DNA of 49,331 nt from an uncultured Planctomycetaceae bacterium. Lineage in GTDB: Bacteria > Planctomycetota > Planctomycetia > Planctomycetales > Planctomycetaceae. Made by a program: the position numbers and the translations under genes. A model generated the notes under the pieces. That model did not search any database and was not told where the DNA came from. It saw nothing but the letters and a program-made list of their open reading frames with translations. The stretch is taken from positions 1-49,331 of the forward strand of contig CAIYBH010000158.1 in assembly GCA_903924405.1 (NCBI GenBank). The letters run 5' to 3'. This document shows, piece after piece, positions 17,846 through 26,721 of the stretch (position 1 is the first letter of the stretch; each line of letters starts with the position of its first letter).

Positions 17846-18523
17846 ATGGCTACCCCTCACGACACCCTGCTTTCCGGTCTGACACTCGTCCGAACACGAC
17901 GCGCTCGCGTACGTGAACTGAAGGGCTTTCGCAAGTCGCATCAATTACCGACGGAGTACAACGACCACACTGCTGCATTTGTGGCTCGCATCGCGGCAGA
18001 CGATCTTTCAGAAGATCTTGAACAACGATTCGCCGATTTCCGTCGGCAACTGCAATGCAGACGCACCGAACTGGTTGTTTCAGATCCTGAATCGGGAGTG
18101 GCTGCAATCAACACTCCGTGGTTCGAGTATCGTGTTTCCGCAACCCTCGCCAGCGATGACACCACAGAAGTGGAATGGCGATGGCAATTGTCCGACTTCC
18201 GAGATCCACCAAAGCTCTCCACGCCCGAAGTCACTCAGGCATTCCATGGTTTTTTTGATACCGTGGAACTGTTGCCAACTCAGCCAGTGGACCCGGCAGA
18301 ACTCATCGACCAGATCGAAGAGCGACAGGTCACCGGAGTGGTACTGGATTACGATCGGAAAGCCACCTGGTGTACTCTGCAGATCAAGGGGATCAGTGCA
18401 ACACTGACGGTATCCGGTGACTTGCTGTCATTGCACCTGCATCAGCCCGCCAGTCCCGGAAAGCTCATTGAATCATTCCTGCAGATGCACGGGGAATTTA
18501 TCGCGAGGCCGCGGCTCCGTTAA
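17846..18523 (+). CDS. Unrecognised cytoplasmic protein of 225 residues
   Basis: No family was recognised. There is no signal peptide or membrane segment. The N-terminal part is basic and helical (TLVRTRRARVRELKGFRKSH), and the middle holds a predicted beta-rich region (FEYRVSATLASDDTTEVEWRWQL). A later stretch (ELIDQIEERQVTGVVLDYDR) is mixed. The C-terminus is also beta-like (WCTLQIKGISATLTVSGDLLSLHLHQ). Codon usage and length support a real gene. The ATG lacks a Shine-Dalgarno and lies eight bases from a TATACT -10 candidate, consistent with leaderless expression. It is divergent from the alkA-like gene, but no functional link is evident. Confidence 0.6.
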   Translation: MATPHDTLLSGLTLVRTRRARVRELKGFRKSHQLPTEYNDHTAAFVARIAADDLSEDLEQRFADFRRQLQCRRTELVVSDPESGVAAINTPWFEYRVSATLASDDTTEVEWRWQLSDFRDPPKLSTPEVTQAFHGFFDTVELLPTQPVDPAELIDQIEERQVTGVVLDYDRKATWCTLQIKGISATLTVSGDLLSLHLHQPASPGKLIESFLQMHGEFIARPRLR

Positions 18524-18613
18524 CTAACGCAACCACCAGAATCAGCTCAGCACATCCAGTAAGGCGGTGCTCGATAAAGGCTGTTGCGTGGTTCTTCAGC
18601 CTCAGCGAGCAGG

Positions 18614-19084
18614 TCAGTCATTACGCTGCGGACTCAATTCAATCTGCTCTGTTTCCTTCAGCAGCAGCCCATCCTCACTGACAGGCCGCTCAGTCTGAGC
18701 AGACTCGCCATTCGGAGACACCAGCATCAGCGGTCCAGCGTCCGAAGGCGAATTCCGATGCGACTCGACCTTTCCAGCCACTGGTGTTGTGTTGTATGGA
18801 TGATCAGAGACCAGCAGCACGACACTAAAAGCAAGGACAGCCAGAGTCATGACCATCACCCAGCCCCGACGATCACGGTACCCCGTCATCGATTCTGCAC
18901 GGTCAGCTATCGGAATGGTCAACAAAGTCGGCCGGGAAGAGTCGAGCACACCCTGTTGTCGTCGAACGGGTGGCTGAAATGTCCGAGGCATCTCCATGCG
19001 AAAAAACGCCCTCAGCATCTCATCCATTTCTGAATCAGAAAACAGCGTCGTTTGGGGGTCACTCTGTTTTGTGCGATCAGTCAT
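18614..19084 (-). CDS. Single-pass membrane protein, candidate anti-sigma partner
   Basis: 156 residues. A charged N-terminal segment includes MDEMLRAFFRMEMP. One membrane span follows (about 75-93: WVMVMTLAVLAFSVVLLVS), then a soluble extracytoplasmic tail. No zinc-binding HXXXCXXC anti-sigma motif was found. The reason to suspect an anti-sigma role is position: its start overlaps the end of the ECF sigma gene (19077-19616) by eight bases, the usual arrangement for sigma and anti-sigma pairs, which implies coupled translation. The function is therefore inferred from context only. Confidence 0.6.
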   Translation of the reverse strand: MTDRTKQSDPQTTLFSDSEMDEMLRAFFRMEMPRTFQPPVRRQQGVLDSSRPTLLTIPIADRAESMTGYRDRRGWVMVMTLAVLAFSVVLLVSDHPYNTTPVAGKVESHRNSPSDAGPLMLVSPNGESAQTERPVSEDGLLLKETEQIELSPQRND

Positions 19085-19616
19085 TCTGAAACCCTCGTTC
19101 CGCCAGAACCTCTGCCAGGCGACGGCGAGCCCTGGATAATCTCATATCAATCGCCGCGGCACTGCAATCCATCACAGTGGCAATCTGCGCAGCAGACCAG
19201 TCCATTGAATATTTCATCACCAGCACTCTGCGATCATCCTCATTCAGTTCCTGGAGCGCCTGCCGAATCTGAGTCTGCCGCTCGGCAAGAGCCAGACGAT
19301 CTTCGGGCGATTGGCCCTGTCCCATCTGATCATCAAGCCCGGGTAAAAGGTGACAGGAATTGCTCTTTTTTCGAGCAACATCCCGCAACCAGTTCTGCCC
19401 CACCCGCAATAACCACGACCGCAGATCCCGAACAGGCTCTCCGCGGTAGTCGTACAGTCGCACAAACGCCTCCTGAACAGCGTCATAGGCGCGCTCAGGA
19501 TCGTTGCACATTGAGTAGAACAGAGCCCACAATTCCCGGGAATGTTCCCGATAGAATTCCTCAACCTGAGGACTCTGAATGGGTTTTCCCGATTGTTTCG
19601 GGCCAGAATCGGTCAT
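19077..19616 (-). CDS. ECF RNA polymerase sigma factor
   Basis: 179 residues. Region 2 (about 20-90) contains DPERAYDAVQEAFVRLYDYRG and the LRSWLLRVGQNWLRDVARK -10 recognition part. Region 4 (about 115-170) contains LNEDDRRVLVMKYSMDWSAAQIATVM with the recognition helix CSAAAIDMRLSRARRRLAE. It would recruit polymerase to a stress or envelope regulon. It is distinct from the other ECF factor at 1327-1935. The downstream overlapping gene encodes a membrane protein that may sequester it. It is divergent from the helical protein gene at 20026. Confidence 0.88.
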   Translation of the reverse strand: MTDSGPKQSGKPIQSPQVEEFYREHSRELWALFYSMCNDPERAYDAVQEAFVRLYDYRGEPVRDLRSWLLRVGQNWLRDVARKKSNSCHLLPGLDDQMGQGQSPEDRLALAERQTQIRQALQELNEDDRRVLVMKYSMDWSAAQIATVMDCSAAAIDMRLSRARRRLAEVLAERGFQND

Positions 19617-20025
19617 TCAAATCTTCCGACTTCCTGAAAACGCCGACCACCGTCACCGACAGCCTCCGACCTCTTCAGCCCTCCGGGAATCAGACGCACC
19701 CGGGACAGGGACCTAACAGGATTTCGGCGTCAGTATCCGCTTCCGACGGTTTCCGCGAAAGAAAAACACCCGGGAAACCACGTTTCTTACGCAAATTCCG
19801 CAGCATTCCTCGCAATAAACCGCCCCTCACATCTCAACACAATACTCGAAAACACCCCGAAACCAACCCTTGCCGAGGCGACAGACAGGCAATGAACACT
19901 GCGGCCTCGCTAACAACTTGCACGCTCCTGAACGGGCCCCGACATCGATACCTGTCGTTACTTCTCGGGCCATGGCCCACCCACAAAACTTTTATCAATC
20001 GTGGAAAATACAGTACACTGTCTCC
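19617..20025. other. Divergent intergenic region
   Basis: About 409 bases between the ECF sigma start and the preferred start of the helical protein gene. The frame of the latter stays open upstream to 19870, but those residues are not protein-like. A TACACT at about 20014-20019 lies six bases before ATG 20026 and could be a -10 giving a leaderless message. Nothing else was seen. Confidence 0.35.
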
Positions 20026-22755
20026 ATGACTGTCATGTTCCTGATTCTGATGCTGTTCAGGGCCGCCACAACCAGCGGCGTCCCGGTAGCACGCGTACCG
20101 GATGACCGGATGCGTGATGGTCAGGACGAATTTGTTGTCGAGTTACGACAGCGTGGTTTCCACGAGCTTGCTGAGCAATACTGTCGAACTCAGCAGCAAC
20201 TCACTTCAAATCCGGACCAGCAGACACACTGGGAGATCCTGGCCACAGACTGCGATCAGGACCATGCATGGCAACTCGAACGCTCTCAGCGAATCGAAAA
20301 AATCAGCCAGACGGCAACCCAGCTCACTGAATTCCTGAGCACCCACACACCTTCGCCGGAATACGATCTCTGGCTCAGACTCCGTCAGATCGAACTGCTG
20401 AACTCTGCAGCCCGAATGGAATGGAGTGTACTCTCAGTTCATCAGCAATCACTCAGAGACAACTCAAACGTCCCCGCGGCATCGACGAAGATTCCTGCAT
20501 CCGAACGTTTTGCACTGGATGCCTGTCAGCAGGGACGGGAGCTGGGACAGGCAATGCTGCAGCAACTGGATCTGCATCGCAGGGATCTCGACGCGGACGT
20601 GCTCCGATCCGTACGATTAAGAGTCCGATTCGCAATCGCCGAGCTGATACTCTCAGAATCCGGGCTCGTCTCCGGGAAGCAACGCAAGGCCCTGCTGCAG
20701 AGCGTCAGTGAGCAAGCCGAACAACTGCTGAAAAGCGCCGGGCAGAACGACCGATTTCGCGCCCGCCAACTCATGGCACAGGTGAAACTGGAGCAACGTG
20801 ATTTTTCCGCGTTCGAATTGCGGCTGCGCAGCTTGCAGGGAGAAGCTCGGGCCAATGATGAACACACGACCGTACTGACGCTCCGGATGCAGGCTCGCCT
20901 GCTGCAGCGACAGCCTTCGCAGGCCATTGAATTGACGGTTCCGGAAGAGTCGGCACTGTGGCGGGACGCGCCAGTCATTCAGGTGCTGAAACTGGAGTCT
21001 CTGCTTCAGTTGTGCGAAGTGCTGCTGGAACTGCAGGACGACAATCCGCAGCGACAACAGCTCCTGCTCGCGACAGCATCCGAGTTTCGCCAGCTTCATG
21101 AACGACTTCAGCCTCAGATTCAGGGCGTCTGGCGACAACGTATTCAATCCTGCCAGCAGAGATTTGAGCTGGTTCTGAAGGTCGGGTCATCAGGTGCAAC
21201 CGCATTGGAGGAGATCTCCCTTCTTATCAACTCCGGTGACCTGAAAAACGCCCGACAGTCACTGCTGACTCTTGCGGATCGCAGTCGTTCCGATTCTTCA
21301 CTGACCGCTTTCGCTCTGCTTCAATCCGGTGATCTCGCAGCGCGGACAGCGGACTGGTCGGCAGCGATCGTTGACCTGAATCGTGCCATTGCACTCTTTC
21401 AGGAAGTTCAGAACCCGGAACGGGAAGCCAGTGCCGATCTCCTCCGCATCTATTGTCTCGGTCAGATTTCCAATACCCGGACAGACTCTGCCCCGACTCG
21501 AGATGACTACCTGCTGGCAGTGAATCAGCACCTGCAGAAATTCGCCGGGCAGCCCACCTGCGAAACAGCGCTCGAGTATCGTGCGCGGTACTACAGAGAC
21601 ACGGAACCACTGCAGGCAGCCAGCGATATTCGTACGCTCCTCAACCTGCCGCCTCAGGAACAGCCGACGGCAGAGGCCACGAATCCGGGAAACACCCGGA
21701 CACCCTCAGACAAATTACAAAAACTTTGTCTGCTGGCCGACCTGTTGCTTGAGGATCGGTATCTTCTGTCCACTCGCAGTCAGCCTGAAGCTCTGACAAC
21801 TCCGCCATTGCGTGACTCGCTGTTTCAGGAGTTTGCTCGCTCTGCCAAAGCCAGCCTGCAATCCCTGCCGAAGGAAAGTGCGTCCTCCGAATCGCATATT
21901 CTGGAATTACTCCTGCGATGCGAGCCCCTGATCAGTTCAGTCGATAAGCTCGGGCCACCACAATGGCAGGCGCTTCACGCTGAGCTCACCCAACTGCTCC
22001 TGCAGACTCCCCATGCAACTGTACGGGAAACGCAGGACTCCACACCTGCCGATACAACAGATTCTGCATCCCGGGATCCACATAGCTTTGAAGTGATTGC
22101 AGACCGAGCAATTCTGGCGGCTCACGCCACACGCATTCTGGCCTCTGTTCAGCTTTTTCTTCCTGAAATCGACCGCATATCCTCTTTGGAATTTCTGGCG
22201 AAGCAAACAGAGTCCGGACAACTCTTTTTCACACAATTGCTGGAGGGAAAACTGAATGACCTCGACATGCCGGTCAAAGCATCGCTTGCGGCCATTCTGC
22301 AGCAGCTTCGCAAACCTCTGTCAGCCGGACCAGACAACGCTGCCACTCAACTCATCAACCTGAAAACGACACTCCAGCTGGCCACTGTTTCGGGTCAATT
22401 CGGAGATGTGGAAGTTATCCTTCAGAAGCTCCTTCGTCGCCCCCTTTCCGCAGAACAACTCAGCGAGGCAGCAACCCTCGTCGCATCTGCACAGCTGGGC
22501 ACAGGCAGAACGTCTCCGCTGCCCCCGGCACTTCGCAGGGACTTCTGGAATCGAATTTATAAACAATCCCGATCCGGACAGCCTGCATGGCTGGAGGCGT
22601 CTCTGCAACTGGCTCAACAGGCTTTCGAGGCTGACAACCCCGCAGAAGCCAGGCGAATCATCGCACTTGTCGACGCCCTGTATCCTGACTGGGGCGACAC
22701 CGAACGCAGGACTCGCGCCAACCACCTGCAGAAGTCTCTGGAGTCCCGCCCATGA
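20026..22755 (+). CDS. Large membrane-anchored alpha-helical repeat protein
   Basis: About 909 residues. The N-terminus has a signal anchor (MTVMFLILMLFRAATTSG). The rest is soluble and mostly helical, rich in Leu, Gln, Arg and Ala, with TPR-like helix pairs (for example LQSGDLAARTADWSAAIVDL and AFEADNPAEARRIIALVDAL). Such proteins scaffold complexes at the envelope; no catalytic motif was seen. Start choice: ATG 20026 gives the membrane segment directly, while ATG 19972 and an earlier 19870 start add unlikely residues. Its stop overlaps the ATG of the next gene (ATGA at 22752-22755), so the two are probably translationally coupled and may work together. Confidence 0.7.
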   Translation: MTVMFLILMLFRAATTSGVPVARVPDDRMRDGQDEFVVELRQRGFHELAEQYCRTQQQLTSNPDQQTHWEILATDCDQDHAWQLERSQRIEKISQTATQLTEFLSTHTPSPEYDLWLRLRQIELLNSAARMEWSVLSVHQQSLRDNSNVPAASTKIPASERFALDACQQGRELGQAMLQQLDLHRRDLDADVLRSVRLRVRFAIAELILSESGLVSGKQRKALLQSVSEQAEQLLKSAGQNDRFRARQLMAQVKLEQRDFSAFELRLRSLQGEARANDEHTTVLTLRMQARLLQRQPSQAIELTVPEESALWRDAPVIQVLKLESLLQLCEVLLELQDDNPQRQQLLLATASEFRQLHERLQPQIQGVWRQRIQSCQQRFELVLKVGSSGATALEEISLLINSGDLKNARQSLLTLADRSRSDSSLTAFALLQSGDLAARTADWSAAIVDLNRAIALFQEVQNPEREASADLLRIYCLGQISNTRTDSAPTRDDYLLAVNQHLQKFAGQPTCETALEYRARYYRDTEPLQAASDIRTLLNLPPQEQPTAEATNPGNTRTPSDKLQKLCLLADLLLEDRYLLSTRSQPEALTTPPLRDSLFQEFARSAKASLQSLPKESASSESHILELLLRCEPLISSVDKLGPPQWQALHAELTQLLLQTPHATVRETQDSTPADTTDSASRDPHSFEVIADRAILAAHATRILASVQLFLPEIDRISSLEFLAKQTESGQLFFTQLLEGKLNDLDMPVKASLAAILQQLRKPLSAGPDNAATQLINLKTTLQLATVSGQFGDVEVILQKLLRRPLSAEQLSEAATLVASAQLGTGRTSPLPPALRRDFWNRIYKQSRSGQPAWLEASLQLAQQAFEADNPAEARRIIALVDALYPDWGDTERRTRANHLQKSLESRP

Positions 22756-23777
22756 GTCCGTCGGTGAAGTTTTCCATTCCCGCTCTGGCAGAAAACATCA
22801 GCAGACTCCGACAGGCCCAGCCAGAATCCGCCTGCTGGGTTCCGGAAATCCGAACTGGTATTCCCCACGAATGCCTGCTGCAGATTCTGTCCGCGTTTCA
22901 ACAGCTTCCCGCAGACTCCGAGATTCGACTTGGTAGTCTCAACGTCCAGCAGGCCGTTCAACTCAGTCAATCACCCGTTCTTCAGCAGTCAGGTCGCCCC
23001 CTCAGATGGTTGATCACCTCTCCGATCTCCAGCCTGGCTGATGCGGCACTATTGGCTCAACTGCTGCAATCCTGCGATGCCACAGTCGTAGCCGATCATT
23101 TTCGGCATCTGGAACTGGCGTCTCTGGCCGCAAAAACGGGTGGTCGCCCGGCCGGAATCCTGATTGATGTGGATACCGGGCAACATCTCACCGGGGCCTG
23201 CCCAGGCCCTGATACAGCGGCTCTCGCACGAGCAATCCCGGAACTGGCTGGAATAAAACTCGAAGGTCTGTTCTCAGCCCTCCACAGTATCACGACACCG
23301 GAACACCTTCTGGCCGAGCAGATTCTCAGTGCCGTCCAGATCTGTCAGCACTGTCAACGGATGATTCAGGGTAGCCAGATACAGTGCAGTGAGGTTTTTC
23401 TGGATTACGTCCCTTCATCAGTTCTGCCCGCTTTTCCCGGAACAGGGTTTCTGAACAGCCCGTTTCTGATTCCGCCCCAATCACTTGCGATCCATGGAAC
23501 TCCGATCGCCCTGACTGCTGAAGTCCTGTCCCGCCCGTCTCTGGATCACTGTGTCGTTAATGCCGGCTCACTGCTGCTGCATGATTCACCCGAACACGTT
23601 CGTGTGACAGTACCAGGCGGCGGTTCCGTGGTCCGGCTCTTCCCGGATCATGCTGTCCTGCATCTGACATCCGAGGCCATGGACCTGCGAATCGGTGACC
23701 AGGTGCAACTGTGGAGCCCCAGTCTGCATCATCATTCAGCGAGTTTATCCGATGTCGCAGTGCTTGAGCGATCCTGA
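22752..23777 (+). CDS. D-threonine aldolase / alanine-racemase-fold protein lacking the PLP lysine
   Basis: 341 residues. The fold is suggested by IPALAENISRLR (N-terminal helix), the ILIDVDTGQHLTGACPG segment that matches the EIDVG..R.GV strand of DSD1-type enzymes, GLEGLFSALHS-like spacing (here KLEGLFSALHS), and a C-terminal IGDQVQLWSPSLHHHSASLSD resembling the metal/PLP C-domain. In active relatives a lysine (as in RPHVKTHK) forms the PLP Schiff base. The best alignment puts Arg34 (VPEIRTGI) there, and only three lysines occur in the protein. So it is probably not a normal aldolase. It is coupled to the helical protein gene (ATGA overlap), and its 3' end overlaps the convergent eamA gene by 46 bases. 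Confidence 0.6.
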   Translation: MSPSVKFSIPALAENISRLRQAQPESACWVPEIRTGIPHECLLQILSAFQQLPADSEIRLGSLNVQQAVQLSQSPVLQQSGRPLRWLITSPISSLADAALLAQLLQSCDATVVADHFRHLELASLAAKTGGRPAGILIDVDTGQHLTGACPGPDTAALARAIPELAGIKLEGLFSALHSITTPEHLLAEQILSAVQICQHCQRMIQGSQIQCSEVFLDYVPSSVLPAFPGTGFLNSPFLIPPQSLAIHGTPIALTAEVLSRPSLDHCVVNAGSLLLHDSPEHVRVTVPGGGSVVRLFPDHAVLHLTSEAMDLRIGDQVQLWSPSLHHHSASLSDVAVLERS

Positions 23778-24646
23778 TTCTGAACTTCGTCTTTCCGCGA
23801 ACCTCCGAACAGAATCATCCAGACAGTGGGCCCCAGCACCAGCAGTATTCCAAGCACCGTATGCTGATGAAACTGCCTGTGCCAGATCACAATATCGAAG
23901 ATCATTGCAAAGCCAACCTGAGACAGTCCGACAACACTGACACGCGCAGGGGCTCCTTCCGCAAATGCACGTGTCAGCAGTAACTGACCTATCGTTGCTG
24001 TGACACCGACACCTGAAAGCAACGCGATCAGCCGCCAATTCAGCTGTAACGGCCACACATCCGATGCCTGCGGAGGTGATACCAGCAGAAGAATCAACAG
24101 CATCGTCACCGACACAAAGGAAAAATGCACGACCACGGCATTTGCTGCCACTGTCCTCAGTCGATGCAATCCGAGCAGCGCTACGGCGCTGGTCACCGAT
24201 CCCGTAACTGCTGCCAGTGTTCCAGCATTGCCCTCTGCAAGGTACGGTTGCTGCATGACCACCACCCCCAGCAGCCCACAGACAATTCCGATCCAGGCAG
24301 ACCATCCCGGAAGTCGCCCCAGCATTGGCCATGACAGCACAGCGATCCACAACGGGAACATGTTAGTCAGCGTCAACGCATCTGCGACCGGCAGCTTTGA
24401 AAGTGCATAGAAATTGCACAACACACTGAGACTGCCAGCGAGACTTCGCAGCCACAGGGTCTTTGGACGGAACAGGACCAGAGGTGTCCGCTCATAAAAT
24501 GCCAGACTCCCGGCAATCACGAGTGCCACGGCAGAACGTGCCAGAGCAATCACCTGCCACGGACAGACCTTGCCCGCCGCATGCGCGAAAGCGCCCATCA
24601 CGGCAAAGGCGAAGGCCCCGCCCAGCATCAGTAAATATGGCCTCAT
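23732..24646 (-). CDS. EamA/DMT-family membrane transporter
   Basis: About 304 residues forming ten predicted membrane spans in two repeats, as in the EamA drug/metabolite transporter family. The substrate is unknown. The N-terminal repeat starts LLMLGGAFAFAVMGAFAHAA and the second begins LAAVTGSVTSAVALLGLHRL. Start at ATG 24646, six bases after GAGGG-type sequence, is preferred over TTG 24682. It follows pssA by 82 bases on the same strand and could be in the psd-pssA transcript. Its last 46 bases overlap the convergent aldolase-fold gene. The tail (FGGSRKDEVQNQDRSS) is hydrophilic. Confidence 0.85.
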   Translation of the reverse strand: MRPYLLMLGGAFAFAVMGAFAHAAGKVCPWQVIALARSAVALVIAGSLAFYERTPLVLFRPKTLWLRSLAGSLSVLCNFYALSKLPVADALTLTNMFPLWIAVLSWPMLGRLPGWSAWIGIVCGLLGVVVMQQPYLAEGNAGTLAAVTGSVTSAVALLGLHRLRTVAANAVVVHFSFVSVTMLLILLLVSPPQASDVWPLQLNWRLIALLSGVGVTATIGQLLLTRAFAEGAPARVSVVGLSQVGFAMIFDIVIWHRQFHQHTVLGILLVLGPTVWMILFGGSRKDEVQNQDRSSTATSDKLAE

Positions 24647-24728
24647 CCTGCCCTCAAATGGATTCGGATCTGCAGCAACCAATCCGGCTCAGGAGATTCG
24701 GAGCCGACGATCCACTCAGACTCACGAC

Positions 24729-25619
24729 TCACAGCAGGTCCTCACCAGTTCCTGCTCCTGCCGGCTTACGATAAAGCTGCCACAGCGAACGAACAGGAGC
24801 AGAGAAGGCGAAGTAGCAGAACAGCACCGGAAGCGCGAGCTCTCTCACGATAAAGATCAACATCAGGCTGAACACAATCTGCAGTATCTGCTTTCTGCCG
24901 CGTCTACCGCGCACCATCTGATTGAATACGTGGGCATACCGTAGCCGAGACACCATCAGAACGGCGGCCAGCAACGTGATCAGCGGAACCAGAACCACAA
25001 GTGCCGGCCAGATCAGGTTGGCCAGACTCGTCAGCCCCGACAGAGTTCCCGTTTCACTCAATTGATCCTTCAGCTCCTTCATGCCAATCGGCAGCGATGC
25101 CACCACACCCGCAGCCGCCGGGGAAGGTAATCCGCTGAAAAACTCGTGAGAGTCCTCTTCATCCGTCTCCACATTGAAACGGGCCAGCCGCAATATGGCA
25201 CAAGTCATGAACAGGACGGCTATCGCCCAGAGAATTCGAGGATGAAATTGAAACGGAGCTGCTGCGATCGTGTCCATCAGATGATGATCTGGATGCGATA
25301 GCTGCAGGAAAATGAATGCCGGTGCCACTCCGAAACTGATTGCGTCACACAAACTGTCCAGCTGTGCTCCGAAATCTGACGTCTGATTCGTCAGCCGCGC
25401 AGCACTCCCGTCCAGCATATCAAACAACATCGCCAGAAAAATCAGTTGCGACGCCGTGATCAACTCGCTGCCACCGAAATGCTCCGGACCAACCTTCGCT
25501 GTGATCGTAATGGCTCCAAAACCGCAGGCCGCATTACACAGCGTCAGCAGCGTGGGCAGAACGGCAAAAACTTTCTGCCGACGCGTTTTTTTGACGACTG
25601 CCGAAGATGGCTCAGACAT
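24729..25619 (-). CDS. pssA: CDP-diacylglycerol-serine O-phosphatidyltransferase
   Basis: About 296 residues. It makes phosphatidylserine from CDP-diacylglycerol and serine in the cytoplasmic membrane. The CDP-alcohol phosphotransferase signature is complete: DMLDGSAARLTNQTSDFGAQ followed by LDSLCDAISFG (D..DG..AR.8.G...D...D). It has several hydrophobic spans and the FGVAPAFIF segment typical of PssA. The start is ATG 25619; the TTG at 25625 is less likely. It follows the phosphatidylserine decarboxylase gene (82-base gap), so the two enzymes form the phosphatidylethanolamine route in one operon. Confidence 0.92.
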   Translation of the reverse strand: MSEPSSAVVKKTRRQKVFAVLPTLLTLCNAACGFGAITITAKVGPEHFGGSELITASQLIFLAMLFDMLDGSAARLTNQTSDFGAQLDSLCDAISFGVAPAFIFLQLSHPDHHLMDTIAAAPFQFHPRILWAIAVLFMTCAILRLARFNVETDEEDSHEFFSGLPSPAAAGVVASLPIGMKELKDQLSETGTLSGLTSLANLIWPALVVLVPLITLLAAVLMVSRLRYAHVFNQMVRGRRGRKQILQIVFSLMLIFIVRELALPVLFCYFAFSAPVRSLWQLYRKPAGAGTGEDLL

Positions 25620-25707
25620 GCTCAACCTGCTCTGCTCTCTCCGGGACCACCCCGATCAATACATACAGCACGAAACTCACTTTCGGTGACGAGAACCACA
25701 GCCACTC

Positions 25708-26721
25708 TCAACGATGCTCTATGCCCCGATAGGTCGCAAGGATTGTGCTGCCAGCCCTGACTTTGTCACCGGGTTTCACAAAGATCTCCAGCCCTGCTTC
25801 CGCCGGAATCACCAGTTCCGTGCGAGACCCCAACTTGATCATTCCAAATTGTTCGCCCCGCTCCAGAACGTCCCCCGGCTTCAGCCAGCAAACGATTCTT
25901 CTCGCAATCGCGCCCGTGATCTGACGCACAATCATGCCACGATATGGCGCCTGATGCTCTTCCATAAATACGGCCAGTTGTTCATTCTCACGAGCCGACT
26001 CAGGACGCAGTGCATTCAGGTATTTGCCCGGGCGATATTTCAAGCCGATGACACGCCCCGCGATCGGCGCTCGATTGATATGCACGTTGAAGATCGAAAG
26101 AAAAATCCCGATCTTGCGAGCCGGTCCACCAACAAATTCGTCGTGAGCCAACTCCTCGATTTCCACAATCGTCCCATCCGCAGGCGAAACCACCTGCCCC
26201 GGCTGAGCCGGAATTGACCGCTGAGGATTCCGGAAAAACCAGGCAATCAGGACCCCAATCACGCCCGCGGTGACAGCCAGCAGCCAACAGATCCACTGCA
26301 TGGCCCCGGTTACCCGTCCGGACCACCAGAGGCTCAGGACCATCACCAGCGCAGCAGCCCCCGTCATCGCAAAAAGCTCTGCCAAACCTACTCGGGCAAA
26401 CGGCAGACGATCACGCCACACAAACGGATCATCCTCGGGCTCCCAATACCAACCTCCCTGATTCCTGTGAAACTTCAGGTCTCGCGGATCCAGCACTTCG
26501 TGCGGGCAGGGATTGAAATTTCCCTTTCGGCAGGCCTCCATCCGGCGAACATAGCCCGGCCGAAAACATTTCAGCCACGCCCTTCGAATTCGCCCCCACG
26601 CCTGCTCGCAGCGAATAATAACGCCACCGCCAGGCTGAATATCCTTCAACTGCGGATCCATGGGCATCAAATTACGAGGACCTGCAGGTCCATTGTCCGC
26701 TGTCCGGACCTTGTCTGACAT
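25708..26721 (-). CDS. psd: Phosphatidylserine decarboxylase (pyruvoyl type)
   Basis: About 337 residues. It decarboxylates phosphatidylserine to phosphatidylethanolamine. Family signs: FLSIFNVHINRAP, APYRGMIVRQITG, and FGMIKLGSRTELVIP with the GS pair where self-cleavage creates the pyruvoyl group. The N-terminal about 150 residues are an extension before the core (WEPEDDPFVWRDRLPF), then two membrane spans (about 90-135). The start at 26721 is chosen from GGAAG seven bases upstream; an earlier start at 26799 adds 26 residues without a site. It is followed by pssA, then eamA. The core length is close to the short type II enzymes. Confidence 0.9.
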   Translation of the reverse strand: MSDKVRTADNGPAGPRNLMPMDPQLKDIQPGGGVIIRCEQAWGRIRRAWLKCFRPGYVRRMEACRKGNFNPCPHEVLDPRDLKFHRNQGGWYWEPEDDPFVWRDRLPFARVGLAELFAMTGAAALVMVLSLWWSGRVTGAMQWICWLLAVTAGVIGVLIAWFFRNPQRSIPAQPGQVVSPADGTIVEIEELAHDEFVGGPARKIGIFLSIFNVHINRAPIAGRVIGLKYRPGKYLNALRPESARENEQLAVFMEEHQAPYRGMIVRQITGAIARRIVCWLKPGDVLERGEQFGMIKLGSRTELVIPAEAGLEIFVKPGDKVRAGSTILATYRGIEHR

